Assembly (NCBI RefSeq): GCF_000504165.1
Contig: NZ_AYSE01000005.1
Span: 186,001 to 250,000, forward strand
Origin: Bacillus sp. FJAT-14578
GTDB taxonomy: Bacteria; Bacillota; Bacilli; Bacillales; Bacillaceae_H
Length of the DNA: 64,000 bases
Reading direction: 5' to 3'
Shown here: positions 52,453-61,964 of the stretch, in pieces
Numbering within the stretch: position 1 is the first letter of the stretch
How the letters are laid out: every line of letters starts with the position of its first letter
Translations under genes and position numbers: made by a program
Notes under the pieces: generated by a model
What the model was told of the DNA's origin: nothing
The model's input: the letters and a program-made list of their open reading frames with translations, nothing else
Databases searched by the model: none

Positions 52453-55152
52453 ATGAAGAAAAAGGCTCATATACTTTTAATCGCGCTCGTACTCATGCTG
52501 TCCGTTTTGCTGCCGAACAGTGCAGCTCTTGCAGCGGCTAAAGAAGAAAAGAAACAAACCAGTATCAGCGTCAGCCGGTCGCTTCTTTCCATGACGGAAG
52601 CAAGGGACGTAACGGTAGAAGTGGATTTAGGCTACAAAGCCGATTTGTCGAAGATAGAGTGGTCATTTGGCGGCAAGCCGTTGAATGCGTGGAAGAAATG
52701 GAATAAAGATAAGGGAGATTTTACGGGGGGACCTTATATTACGTTTAAAGAAAGCCCCCAGTATGTAAAAGGAACGACTCAAATTAAGGCGGTTCTTCAT
52801 TTTGATTTATTGTTCGATACCAATGATTTATCGCCCCGCAGCATCCGCGTCAAATATCCACAGTTTATCAACAATTATGAGTTAGCTGTGAAAGATCCGA
52901 AAAAAGGGGAGAAGGCGGTAGCTTCCTTGAAGCTCAATGTCTATGACAGCTATCGTAAATACGAAGAAATCAAGCCGGAAATCGACCGGATTTTCAACGG
53001 GAAAAAACAGGGTCGGTATACGGAGTATAAATCGATCGGTCAAACGGTAGAAGGAAGGGATATGCACTTTGTCGTGCTGGCAAAGGATAAAGCGGCGGTC
53101 GACACGTACTTGAACGAAACGCTTCCGCAGGCATTGGAAAACCCCGAACAATTGCAACAGGATATTCAATCAGGCAAACTGGAAAACTATCAAGTGCCGA
53201 TTTGGTTCAATAATATCCATCCGGACGAAGCGCCGGGTGTGGATGCCATGCTGGATTTGTTACATCAATTTACGAAAGAAGATGTCATTTCCTATGAAAC
53301 AACAGATGATAAAGGAAATTCGCAATCGGTCACATTGGATGTTAACGATGCACTGGATAACTTTATCTTCATCTTTAACCTTGCCCATAATGCGGATGGC
53401 CGTGTGAACAACACGAGACATAACGCAAACGGCTTTGACTTGAATCGTGACAACGGCTATCAAACGCAAAAAGAATCAGTAATCGTCACACAGGAAATCG
53501 CGAAATGGACACCATTATCATTCTTGGATCTGCACGGATTCGTGAAAGGATTTTTGATTGAGCCTTGTACACCTCCTCATAATCCGAACTTCGAATACGA
53601 TTTATTGATGGATGGCATGATCGATAATGCCCATGCGATGGGAAGAGCGGGTATCGCCAACACCGCTTATGAAAAATACGAAATTCCTGCATTGGATTAC
53701 GAAAACGGCTGGGATGATGCAACGACCGCTTACACGGCGATGTATGCAATGTTCCATGGAGCGATGGGACATACGGTCGAAATTCCTGATTTAAACGAAG
53801 AGTCCAACAAGGCGCTGATTTATGCCAACTTTGGAGCGGTGAAGTATGCCCTTGATCATAAACAAGAGCTGTACATGAACCAATTGGAAATTTTCAAACG
53901 CGGCGTGAATGGCGAAGATAATAAAGAGGTGGATCAATGGCTCGTCAATCAGGATGGGAAAGTGATTGGACGCGACCGCGATCAAAATCAAAATTTCTTC
54001 CCGGACTATTACGTGCTGCCGGTTTCTGAATCACTGCAAAAAAATGATTTAGAAGTTTATAATATGGTAGAATACTTGATTCGCAACGGTATCAAAGTGG
54101 AACAGACGACAGAAGAAGTGACGGTAAAAGGCGTGAAATACCCGGCGGGGTCGTTTATCGTACCGATGCATCAGGCGAAACGCGGACTGGCCAATGCCGT
54201 TTTGGCAGACGGTGAAGATGTATCCGATTGGGAAGCGATGTATGATTCTGTCATTACGAATTTCCCTGATTTACGTGGCTTTGACCGTTATGGAATCTAC
54301 CAGAAAAATGCTTTTGAAAATAAAACGGCTCCAGTTAGTAAAGTAGACAAGCCTGCTTTGGCTATCGATCAAAAGGTAGAAAAATATGTGATCGGCAACA
54401 CGAACAATGATGCCGTTAAGCTTGTGAACGAACTGCTTGCATCAGAAAAAGCGGTGCAGTATGTAACAGAAGCAAGCGGAGATTACCATGCAGGCGACTT
54501 TGTGGTGTTATCTAAAGATTTACAACCTCTTGTTTCTAAATATACGGTAGATCTCACTCCTGCCAAAGGTGAGCCTGTAACGAAAAAATTAGAGAAGAAA
54601 TCCGTCTATGCGGCAGGAAGTGCAGCGTCCAAATTTATCTTGAACGAACTGGGCTTTACGCTTGGGGAAGAAACAGACAGTTCCCTTATCTTTGATGACC
54701 AAGGAAAAGCGAAAGTTCAAAAAGGAAAAACCTATATTTTCTCCGGAGGCGGAGCGTTGAAATATGTGAAAGATCAAAACATCGTTCCGGGCCTTGAATA
54801 TGGAAATACCGATTTCTATCATGAGGGCATTTTAAACATGAATGTCACTCCAAATCAGATCTACACATCTGGTTATGGAAATGAAGAGTGGATTTATACG
54901 GCTTCCGGTACATGGGTTAAAACGCTGCCGGCTGGGGCTCAAGCATTGCTGCAGGTAAGTGGTGCGGCTGACTTTTACAAAGCAGGCTGGTGGCCGGGGA
55001 AAGAGCAAGTGAAGGGACAAATCATGGCCTTCTCATGGCAGCAGGATGACTATAACATTGTCGCCTATGCCAATGACCTGACATTCCGCGCGCATACAAA
55101 GCAAAGCTACCGATTTTTGTCGAACGCAATCTTTGCTAATTCGGTAGAGTAA
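52453..55152 (+). CDS. Secreted M14-family zinc carboxypeptidase
   Basis: An 899-aa exported protein from the ATG at 52453 (signal peptide about 1-28, ending ALAAA). Zinc ligands His256 and Glu259 (IHPDE) and His361 (LDLHG), the NTR and GFDLNRDNG substrate-binding segments, and catalytic Glu443 (HTVEIPD) identify the M14 metallocarboxypeptidase family. The C-terminal 400 residues are of unclear fold with alpha/beta character. The frame opens 16 codons earlier, but AGAGGG and AAGGGG sit before MKKKAH and the signal peptide starts there. It would release C-terminal residues from peptides or peptidoglycan stems outside the cell. It has no SLH or LPXTG anchor. It stands alone and ends in a perfect hairpin. 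Confidence 0.92.
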   Translation: MKKKAHILLIALVLMLSVLLPNSAALAAAKEEKKQTSISVSRSLLSMTEARDVTVEVDLGYKADLSKIEWSFGGKPLNAWKKWNKDKGDFTGGPYITFKESPQYVKGTTQIKAVLHFDLLFDTNDLSPRSIRVKYPQFINNYELAVKDPKKGEKAVASLKLNVYDSYRKYEEIKPEIDRIFNGKKQGRYTEYKSIGQTVEGRDMHFVVLAKDKAAVDTYLNETLPQALENPEQLQQDIQSGKLENYQVPIWFNNIHPDEAPGVDAMLDLLHQFTKEDVISYETTDDKGNSQSVTLDVNDALDNFIFIFNLAHNADGRVNNTRHNANGFDLNRDNGYQTQKESVIVTQEIAKWTPLSFLDLHGFVKGFLIEPCTPPHNPNFEYDLLMDGMIDNAHAMGRAGIANTAYEKYEIPALDYENGWDDATTAYTAMYAMFHGAMGHTVEIPDLNEESNKALIYANFGAVKYALDHKQELYMNQLEIFKRGVNGEDNKEVDQWLVNQDGKVIGRDRDQNQNFFPDYYVLPVSESLQKNDLEVYNMVEYLIRNGIKVEQTTEEVTVKGVKYPAGSFIVPMHQAKRGLANAVLADGEDVSDWEAMYDSVITNFPDLRGFDRYGIYQKNAFENKTAPVSKVDKPALAIDQKVEKYVIGNTNNDAVKLVNELLASEKAVQYVTEASGDYHAGDFVVLSKDLQPLVSKYTVDLTPAKGEPVTKKLEKKSVYAAGSAASKFILNELGFTLGEETDSSLIFDDQGKAKVQKGKTYIFSGGGALKYVKDQNIVPGLEYGNTDFYHEGILNMNVTPNQIYTSGYGNEEWIYTASGTWVKTLPAGAQALLQVSGAADFYKAGWWPGKEQVKGQIMAFSWQQDDYNIVAYANDLTFRAHTKQSYRFLSNAIFANSVE

Positions 55153-55160
55153 ATTCACGT

Positions 55161-55249
55161 AAATCAATCGGCATGGTTACAAACCATGCCGATTGATTTG
55201 TGCATAAGAGACGGGCAGTATCCTTTTTGGGATACTGCCCGTCTCTTAT
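55161..55249 (+). terminator. Two perfect hairpins after the carboxypeptidase gene
   Basis: First: AAATCAATCGGCATGGTT with its complement (55161-55199). Second: a 20-bp perfect stem (55204-55249) carrying ACGGGCAGTATCC. Both are stronger than needed for simple termination, like the galU pair. Confidence 0.8.
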
Positions 55250-55327
55250 TTGTAGAAAATGGTCGTGCGAAAGTTCTTACGGAGATGTTTACAACCGATG
55301 TAACTTGTAAAAATAGTATGATAGAGG

Positions 55328-55358
55328 TCTGTTTTCATAGAAACAGATTCCTTATAAT
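55328..55358 (+). promoter_or_regulatory. Possible operator and -10 of the CAP-domain gene
   Basis: A 7-bp palindrome, TCTGTTT and AAACAGA, with a 6-base centre (55328-55347) lies just upstream of TATAAT (55353-55358). No good -35 is seen, so an activator or repressor site is possible. Confidence 0.4.
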
Positions 55359-55394
55359 AGTGTTAAAGATACCTAGAACGGAGGATGAGACAAA

Positions 55395-56870
55395 ATGAGA
55401 CGAGTAGTCATCCTTTTTTTAATGATGGCGGTGTTTTTGAATTTTACAAGCAATCATTCATATGGTGCCAGTTCCGGTGTCTCCGCTTATCACGATTATG
55501 AAGAGAAGGCCTATTGGGCCCAGCCTATAACGTGGGCTGTTGAAAACGGAGTCGTGATGGGGTATCCGAAGGAACAGCTATTAAAACCGTACCATACGTT
55601 AACAGAAGTGCAGTATTTAGCTATGCTCCTCCGTTATCTTGCACCAGAGGAACTGGAATCAGCTTCAGGGTCCACTGAACATTGGGTGTCTAAGCAATAT
55701 GAAATGGCCAAAAAGTATCATCTTCCGGTGAAGGGAATCGAATCTTCCCATAAGGCCATCCGGCGGGGAGATACCGCCTTGCTGCTTGCGCAAGCCGTGA
55801 CGGGGAAAAATATGACGGAAAAGCAAGCGGTTCAATGGATATATGACCAGCAGCTTGCTACAGGGTATCCATCGAAACAAGGGTCTTATCTGAAAACGTA
55901 CGAGTCCTTCCATCCAGATGCGCTCCTCACTCGTGCACAAGGGGTAACCCTTCTGCATCGCTTTCATACAAGCGACCTTCCCAAAACCTTAAAAATGGTG
56001 GAACAGTCCGTTTTCCAGCAAACGAGAGATTTATCAATCAAGGGAATTGTCATTGGGGATGTGCAGCCTCAAGTAGAAGCATATTACGGAGCGCCCCGGC
56101 GAAAAGGAATCAATGAGTACGGCCTTTCCTGGCATACGTACCATCAAAACTATGAACAGTTTTTTATGGTAGGCTATGCAAACGGCAAAGTGGTTTCGTT
56201 ATATACGAACCAGGATGTGGCGAACATCGGAAAAGGGATTAAGATTGGTTCTGCGAAAACGGCCGTCCGTCAAGCGTGGGGCACTCCCCTTAAAATGATT
56301 CAAAAAGGTGCGACGAACTACGCGATTGAAGATGAGGAATATGATACGTATTTGATTGGGAACGTGTATGTCACTTTTTTCTATGATTTGCATAACAGCG
56401 AGAAAGTAACCGCTGTTCAGCTGGTGGAAAAAAGTGCGGAAGAACGGAAACAAGGCTTTTATGGAAAGGGAAGCGATTCTCTCCGCCAAAGTTTTGAATG
56501 GCAATTGTTCGATTTGGTCAATGCAACAAGGGTGAAAAATGGTTTGTCGGTATTAAAATGGCATGATCCCATTTCCAATACGGCTCGAAAGCATAGCGTG
56601 GACATGGCTAAGAATAATTATTTCAACCATCAAAACCTGCAGGGGCTTTCTCCGTTCCAGCGAATGGACCGGGACGGCATTTCCTATTCGATGGCCGGAG
56701 AGAACATTGCGATGGGACAATTCAGCAGCATCTTTGCCCATGAAGCGTTAATGAATTCAATGGGTCACCGAAAAAATGTGTTACAGCCTAAATGGACGTA
56801 TTTAGGAGTGGGGGTTGCCTTCAATGGAAATTCCATTCCATATTATGCCCAAAACTTTTTTACTCCATAG
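55395..56870 (+). CDS. CAP-domain (SCP-like) protein with N-terminal SLH-like repeats
   Basis: A 491-aa secreted protein: signal peptide (about 1-25), three SLH-like repeats (about 30-195; the third has LTRAQ, the first two are altered to LTEVQ and IRRGD), a CAP-associated N domain (about 210-345, with the paired I.IG....V...YG.P pattern) and a C-terminal CAP domain (about 365-491) with the conserved segments LVNATRVKNGL, HSVDMAKNNYFNH, AGENIA and NSMGHRKNVL. The two CAP histidines and acidic residues are in place. Bacterial CAP proteins of this CAP-associated type occur in spore and wall contexts (for example YkwD-like proteins); their activity is unsettled. RBS GGAGG precedes the ATG. A clean terminator follows. 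Confidence 0.9.
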   Translation: MRRVVILFLMMAVFLNFTSNHSYGASSGVSAYHDYEEKAYWAQPITWAVENGVVMGYPKEQLLKPYHTLTEVQYLAMLLRYLAPEELESASGSTEHWVSKQYEMAKKYHLPVKGIESSHKAIRRGDTALLLAQAVTGKNMTEKQAVQWIYDQQLATGYPSKQGSYLKTYESFHPDALLTRAQGVTLLHRFHTSDLPKTLKMVEQSVFQQTRDLSIKGIVIGDVQPQVEAYYGAPRRKGINEYGLSWHTYHQNYEQFFMVGYANGKVVSLYTNQDVANIGKGIKIGSAKTAVRQAWGTPLKMIQKGATNYAIEDEEYDTYLIGNVYVTFFYDLHNSEKVTAVQLVEKSAEERKQGFYGKGSDSLRQSFEWQLFDLVNATRVKNGLSVLKWHDPISNTARKHSVDMAKNNYFNHQNLQGLSPFQRMDRDGISYSMAGENIAMGQFSSIFAHEALMNSMGHRKNVLQPKWTYLGVGVAFNGNSIPYYAQNFFTP

Positions 56871-56879
56871 AAAGAATGA

Positions 56880-56917
56880 AAAATGCGTGATTGCCAAGCA
56901 ATCACGCATTTTTTTTA
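56880..56917 (+). terminator. Terminator of the CAP-domain gene
   Basis: AAAATGCGTGATTG pairs with CAATCACGCATT(TT), followed by T8. Confidence 0.92.
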
Positions 56918-57186
56918 CAGTTTATTAGGTATAAGCGTCCAATAAATATAGTTCTATCTATGTAAAAAGGAGCTGAAAATTTCCATATTTTTTTATTGTA
57001 TCATATGTTTACCAATGCATACAATAATAACCGGTTTTTTTCTTGATAATGGTATGTTAGTATTTTAATAGAAAGTTGATAAGTGATTTCCTGATATGGA
57101 AAAAACGACACATAACGACAACTTTCGACAAAACATACAATTACTATCTACTTAAATAAAGAAAGATACTTAGGGGGATTTTCAAC
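56918..57186 (+). promoter_or_regulatory. Leader and promoter region of the 57-kb S-layer gene
   Basis: TTGATA (57043-57048) and TAATAG (57066-57071) with a 17-base spacer are the best sigma-A candidate. A TTTCGACA box (57123-57130) and a GAAAGTTG/CAACTTTC inverted repeat lie downstream in the leader, possible control sites. RBS TAGGGGGA follows. Confidence 0.5.
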
Positions 57187-59883
57187 ATGTCTAAAAACTA
57201 TCGTAAATTCGTAGCTGGTACTGTAACAGCAGCTGTAGTAGCAAGTGCAATCGCACCAGCAGCAAGTGCAGCTACATTCTCTGATGTGGATCCAGCTTCT
57301 TCGCATGCAGAAGCAATCGATGCTTTATCTGAAGCAGGTGTCATCAACGGTTATCCGGATGGAACATTCAAGCCTGGTAACTCTATCACTCGCGGCCAAG
57401 TTGCGAAAATGATCGCTCGTACAATTGAAGGCGACGGCGAAGTAGAGCAAGTATTCGATGATGTTCCTGTAACTGCTGACGAAGAGTTAGTAAAAGCGGC
57501 TCAAGAAGTATTCGAAGCTGGTGCCATCACTGGTGCAAACGGCAAATTAATGCCTGCCAACGAAATCACTCGTCAACAAATGGCAAAAGTATTAGTTGAA
57601 GCTTTCGGTTTAACACATGTTGAAGGTGCAGAAAGCCAAGTAACTGACTTAGACAAAGCTTACCCAGATTTCCGTGAGTACATTGAAGTTCTTTCTGAAA
57701 ACGGAGTTACAAACGTAGAAGAATTCCGTCCATTAGAAAAAGTTTCTCGCGCGCAATTCGCTTCTTTCGTATACCGTGCATTAGCAGTAAACGAAATTGT
57801 TGAAGTGGCTGAATTAGAAGATATCAAAGTAATGGAAGGCGAAGAAGTTGAACTTCCTGAAACTGTAGAAGTTACATATGCTAACGACACTACAGCTGAA
57901 GTAGCTGTTGAGTGGGATGAAGTTGACACTTCTAAAGTTGGAACTCAAACAGTAGAAGGTACAATCGAAGGTACTGACCTTAAAGCTTCTGTGAAAGTGA
58001 TCGTTGAAGCAGCAGCACCTGCGGTTAAATCTGCTGAGTTCGCTAACGCTAAAGAATTAGTAGTAACATTCAACAAAGCTGTTGAAGAAGATACAGTTGA
58101 AGGTAATGTAACAGTTAAATCTTTAGACAGCAAAAATGAAGCTTTCACTTCTACATTAAGTGAAGATGGTAAAACATTAACGCTTACAGCTACAAATGCT
58201 AACATCTTTGAAGGTCGTTATGACATCACAGTTGACGGTGTAGAAACAACTGAAGGTAAAGAAGTGGCTAAATACGAAGCTACTATCAAAGCAGAAGATA
58301 AAGTTGCTCCAGCAATCACTGGCGTAGAGCGTATCACTGCAAGTGAGTTGAAAATCAACTTCTCTGAGCCTGTACAAAACGCTGGCGTAGGATCTTACAA
58401 ATATGCAGACGGTGAAGCTATTCAAGGTCTTACACCTGCCGTATCTGCTGATAATAAATCTGTTGTTGTAACGTTAGGCGCAGATGTAGAAGCTGAGAAA
58501 GAAATCGAAGCTACATTTGTAGGTGTTAAAGATTTCGCAGGGAACTTAATCTCTCCTAACCCAACAAAAGTAACGTTTGAAAAAGGTGACAAAGACGGTA
58601 CTGAGCCAGAAGTAGAGGCAGTAAAAGTAATCAACGCTTCTAAATTCGAAATCAGCTTCTCTGAAGAATTAACAGCAGCTCCTGCTGTAACTGTAGGTGA
58701 TGCTGAATTAACAGTTGAGCAAGATGAAGAAGACAAAACAAAATACATTGTTCAATTAGATGCTCCAGTATCTGGTCTTCAAACTGTTGCAGTTGCTGCT
58801 GGTTACACTGATAAATCAGGTGAAGTTGGTGAAGCATTCAGTAAAGTTGTAAACTTCGCTGTTGATACAGTAGACCCAGAGCTTAAGTCTGTAAAAGCAG
58901 TAACAGTTGAGGGTGTAGAATATCTTGAAGTAACATTCAACGAAGATGTTAAGAAAAACGCAGCTTTAGCTGAACTTGAGGTTTCAGGAAAATCAGTTAA
59001 AGACTATGTAACTAGCAATGTTTCTACGACTGTAGCGGCTAACGAAGTTGTAGCAGTAGAAGATAACGATAAAGCATTCCGCATTGCATTGGCTGACATC
59101 GTTGGTTCTGGTGAAGCTGTAGAAGGAGCTAAATACGAGTTAACATTTACTGCGAAAAATGTTAGTGATGCGAAAGTTCCATTCGTTAAAGATTTAAGCG
59201 GTAACGAAGGTGTAGATGCATTCGAAGCTACATTCACTCGTGGTGAAGACGAAGCACCAGCTTCAACTCAAAAAGCTGAACTTGTTGAAGACAACGAAGT
59301 AGTTGTTGTTGATACAAACACATTAACTGTAAACTTCACTGGAGCTGTAGATGGTGTGACAGCAACAGATGTAGATAACTATGAAGTAAGTGGCGCAGTA
59401 GTAGAAAAAGCGGTTCTTAACCCAGTCGTGGACGGCAAACAGTCAGTAACATTAACATTAAAAGCTGATTCTAACACATTTACTGGTGAGCGCAACATCG
59501 CAATCAGCGGTGTAAAAGCAAAAGACGGTCTTGCTATGGACGAGTATACATCTACAATTGATTTAGATGAGAACGTACGCCCAACAGTAACAGAAGCTAA
59601 ATTAACTGCTCCAAACCAAGTTACTGTTAAATTCAGTGAAGCTGTTGTGAACGGCGATGCTAAAGACTTTGATCTTTATGTTGACGGTGAAAAATCTACA
59701 AAAGGTTTTGCTCTTGCAGAGGTTGACGTTGCAACAAAAACTCTTGTATTCCAACTTACTGATTCTAACGTAATTACTCCAGAAGAGTTAGAAGATGGTC
59801 TTGAAATCAAGGCTGTAGATACTCTTGATATTGCAGATGCAGCAGGCAACAAAGTAAACGTTGAAGCTGTAGAAGTAAAATAA
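57187..59883 (+). CDS. Major-type S-layer protein with SLH and Ig-like repeats
   Basis: An 898-aa exported protein: signal peptide (about 1-29), three SLH repeats (about 30-200; ITRGQ, ITRQQ, VSRAQ), a Big_4-like Ig module (about 205-275, VELPETVEVTYANDTTAEV) and about six further Ig-like modules (SbsA/SbsC type; VTFNKAV, INFSEPV, ISFSEELT, VTFNEDVKK). Codon use is strongly restricted (GTA, GAA, TTA, AAC), as in the 27-kb gene, indicating very high expression. RBS is AGGGGGA. The N-terminal half is paralogous to the gene at 62 kb, and the signal peptide is almost identical to that at 27 kb. The C terminus has no sortase signal; SLH attachment to the wall polymer and lattice assembly by the Ig part are expected. 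Confidence 0.94.
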   Translation: MSKNYRKFVAGTVTAAVVASAIAPAASAATFSDVDPASSHAEAIDALSEAGVINGYPDGTFKPGNSITRGQVAKMIARTIEGDGEVEQVFDDVPVTADEELVKAAQEVFEAGAITGANGKLMPANEITRQQMAKVLVEAFGLTHVEGAESQVTDLDKAYPDFREYIEVLSENGVTNVEEFRPLEKVSRAQFASFVYRALAVNEIVEVAELEDIKVMEGEEVELPETVEVTYANDTTAEVAVEWDEVDTSKVGTQTVEGTIEGTDLKASVKVIVEAAAPAVKSAEFANAKELVVTFNKAVEEDTVEGNVTVKSLDSKNEAFTSTLSEDGKTLTLTATNANIFEGRYDITVDGVETTEGKEVAKYEATIKAEDKVAPAITGVERITASELKINFSEPVQNAGVGSYKYADGEAIQGLTPAVSADNKSVVVTLGADVEAEKEIEATFVGVKDFAGNLISPNPTKVTFEKGDKDGTEPEVEAVKVINASKFEISFSEELTAAPAVTVGDAELTVEQDEEDKTKYIVQLDAPVSGLQTVAVAAGYTDKSGEVGEAFSKVVNFAVDTVDPELKSVKAVTVEGVEYLEVTFNEDVKKNAALAELEVSGKSVKDYVTSNVSTTVAANEVVAVEDNDKAFRIALADIVGSGEAVEGAKYELTFTAKNVSDAKVPFVKDLSGNEGVDAFEATFTRGEDEAPASTQKAELVEDNEVVVVDTNTLTVNFTGAVDGVTATDVDNYEVSGAVVEKAVLNPVVDGKQSVTLTLKADSNTFTGERNIAISGVKAKDGLAMDEYTSTIDLDENVRPTVTEAKLTAPNQVTVKFSEAVVNGDAKDFDLYVDGEKSTKGFALAEVDVATKTLVFQLTDSNVITPEELEDGLEIKAVDTLDIADAAGNKVNVEAVEVK

Positions 59884-59886
59884 TAA

Positions 59887-59917
59887 GGTGCCAGTCACCA
59901 CCCGACATATGTCGAAA
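59887..59917 (-). repeat. 0A-box/mini-palindrome element, copy 5
   Basis: The plus strand reads GGTGCCAGTCACCACCCGAC ... TGTCGAAA. Like copy 1 it lies between an S-layer stop codon and its terminator, in reverse orientation. Confidence 0.75.
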
Positions 59918-59953
59918 GAGAGCTATCGCCCAGTGCGATAGCTCTCTTTTTTT
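59916..59953 (+). terminator. Terminator of the 57-kb S-layer gene (intron insertion site)
   Basis: AGAGAGCTATCGC pairs with GCGATAGCTCTCT, followed by T7. The group II intron begins two bases later, the classic class C target. Confidence 0.92.
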
Positions 59954-59954
59954 A

Positions 59955-61841
59955 GTGCGCCCAGCATGGGCGCAGTCTATAGGGTGCAAGTCCCGAACCG
60001 TGAAGGCAGTAGTAGTGGTTAGCTTAACGCAAGGGTGTCCGGGGTGACTCGGAATCTGAAGGAAGCGGGCGGCAAACCTCCGGTCCGAGGAACACGAACT
60101 TCATATAAGGCTAGGTGTCATTGGATGAGTCTGCTAAACAAGATAAAGTCCTTACTGCCGAAGGTGACATCGAGTAAATGAAGCGGATAGATGGAGGGAA
60201 AGACTGCGCTCTTACCTGGGGAGGTCTGACTGGAAAGCCAAGTACACTTGGTAACCCATTCAGTGATGAATGGCTGAACAGTCAGAAGTCAGCAGAGGTC
60301 ATAGTACTTTATCTGCTCGAGAAGATAAAGGAAGGACCGAACAATTAGGAAGAACAAAGACTAGGCGTTCAACTTCTGTGCGGAAACAGACAATCCGAAA
60401 GGACTTACTTGAAGGAGGAAGTGGTGAATCCCATGGGGGACTTCAAGAGGGTGGAGCAGAAGTTGGCATAAGTAGAACCCTTTGTTCACGTAGAAAGGAA
60501 CTATCAAATGTTAATGGAACGAATGTTGTCACGGGAAAATCTTTTAACGGCATTAAAACGTGTCGAACGAAATAAGGGAAGCCATGGCATAGATGGAATG
60601 TCCGTAAAAGACCTACGAAGACATCTCTATGAACATTGGAACTTCCTTCGGCAGTCGCTGAAAGAGGGAACTTATCAGCCTTCTCCTGTCCGTCGAATCG
60701 AAATCCCGAAACCGAACGGAGGAGTAAGGTTATTAGGTATTCCTACTGTGACAGACCGTTTCATCCAACAAGCCATTGCCCAAGTGCTAACTCCTATTTT
60801 TGATCCGACGTTTTCCGAAAACAGTTATGGATTTCGTCCACAACGACGAGGTCATGATGCAGTAAGGAAGGCAAAGGAATACATAAAATCGGGGCAAAGA
60901 TGGGTAGTCGATATAGACTTAGAAAAATTCTTCGACAAAGTGAATCATGACAAGTTGATGGGGATTGTAGCGAAGAAGATAGAAGACAAAGTCCTTCTAA
61001 AACTGATTCGCCGATATCTTCAGTCGGGTGTGATGATAAATGGAGTGGTCATCGAAACGGAAGAAGGTACCCCGCAAGGTGGTCCATTAAGCCCTTTACT
61101 GTCCAACATTCTGTTAAATGAATTAGATCAGGAGCTAGAAAAGAGAGGGCATCAATTCGTTCGATATGCGGATGACTGCAATATTTACGTGAAAACGAAA
61201 AAGGCCGGCATTCGTGTGATGAACTCGATCACTGGATTTATTGAGGAAAAGTTGAAGTTAAGGGTAAACAAGGAGAAATCCGCAGTAGACCGACCATGGA
61301 AACGGAAGTTCCTTGGGTTTAGTTTTACACTCCATAAAGAACCAAAGGTTCGAATAGCTAAAGAAAGTGTGAAACGATTGAAAGCGAAAGTCAGACTCAT
61401 GACTTCACGTTCTAAGCCATACTCTATGGAACAAAGAATTATGAAACTAAACCAATACCTAACAGGTTGGTGTGGTTATTTCGCTTTAGCTGATACACCT
61501 AGTAAATTCGAAGAGTTTGATCGATGGATAAGACGAAGATTGCGTATGTGTATATGGAAAGAATGGAAGAAACCAAAAACAAGAATGAGGAAACTGATTG
61601 GTTTGGGGATTCCGAAGAAACAAGCATACGAATGGGGCAATTTCCGCAAGAAATATTGGAGAATTGCCCATAGTCCTATCCTAGACAGAACCCTCGGCCG
61701 CTCCTATTGGAGCAGCCGAGGGCTGAAAAGTCTATATCAACGATATGAATCTCTACGTCAAACTTAATTGAACCGCCGTATACCGAACGGTACGTACGGT
61801 GGTGTGAGAGGTCGGGGGCTAGCCGCCCCCTCCTACTCGAT
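59955..61841 (+). mobile_element. Bacterial group II intron, probably class C, with its reverse transcriptase
   Basis: The 5' end GTGCGCCCAGCATGGGC fits the group II GUGYG start. The 3' end contains a domain V-type hairpin (ACCGCCGTATACCGAACGGTACGTACGGTGGT, here split as ACCGCCGTATACCG and CGTACGGTGGT) and a domain VI stem (GGGGGCTAGCCGCCCCC) ending CTCCTACTCGAT. One 419-aa RT is encoded in domain IV. Insertion immediately after a terminator hairpin and an ORF without endonuclease domain are the marks of class C. The exact 3' boundary is uncertain by a base or two. Confidence 0.93.
60508..61767 (+). CDS. ltrA: Group II intron reverse transcriptase/maturase
   Basis: A 419-aa intron-encoded protein. 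RT blocks are seen from about residue 50: RRIEIPKPNGGVR, ENSYGFRPQR, VVDIDLEKFFD, GTPQGGPLSPLLSN and the catalytic YADD (in FVRYADD). The maturase (X) domain follows (about 300-375; YLTGWCGYF, RRRLRMCIWKEWK). No HNH endonuclease domain is present, as in class C introns, which use single-stranded or structured DNA targets. It starts at ATG 60508 after GAAAGGAAC. The frame is complete, so intron splicing and mobility may be intact. A 101-codon frame overlapping its start lies in intron structural RNA and is not counted as a gene. Confidence 0.95.
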   Translation: MLMERMLSRENLLTALKRVERNKGSHGIDGMSVKDLRRHLYEHWNFLRQSLKEGTYQPSPVRRIEIPKPNGGVRLLGIPTVTDRFIQQAIAQVLTPIFDPTFSENSYGFRPQRRGHDAVRKAKEYIKSGQRWVVDIDLEKFFDKVNHDKLMGIVAKKIEDKVLLKLIRRYLQSGVMINGVVIETEEGTPQGGPLSPLLSNILLNELDQELEKRGHQFVRYADDCNIYVKTKKAGIRVMNSITGFIEEKLKLRVNKEKSAVDRPWKRKFLGFSFTLHKEPKVRIAKESVKRLKAKVRLMTSRSKPYSMEQRIMKLNQYLTGWCGYFALADTPSKFEEFDRWIRRRLRMCIWKEWKKPKTRMRKLIGLGIPKKQAYEWGNFRKKYWRIAHSPILDRTLGRSYWSSRGLKSLYQRYESLRQT

Positions 61842-61964
61842 TCGGTTTTATAAATTTATTATCTAAATATTTTCAAAACAGGTTTCACCCTCTATCAAAC
61901 TGGTTAAATATCCCTGAGAAGTAAATGTCTATGAATATACCATATGCTAAGGGGGATTTATTGA

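Noticed and set aside
60270..60575. 101-codon plus-strand frame in the intron
   Set aside because: It lies in group II intron RNA domains, overlaps the RT start in another frame, and has low-complexity polar composition.
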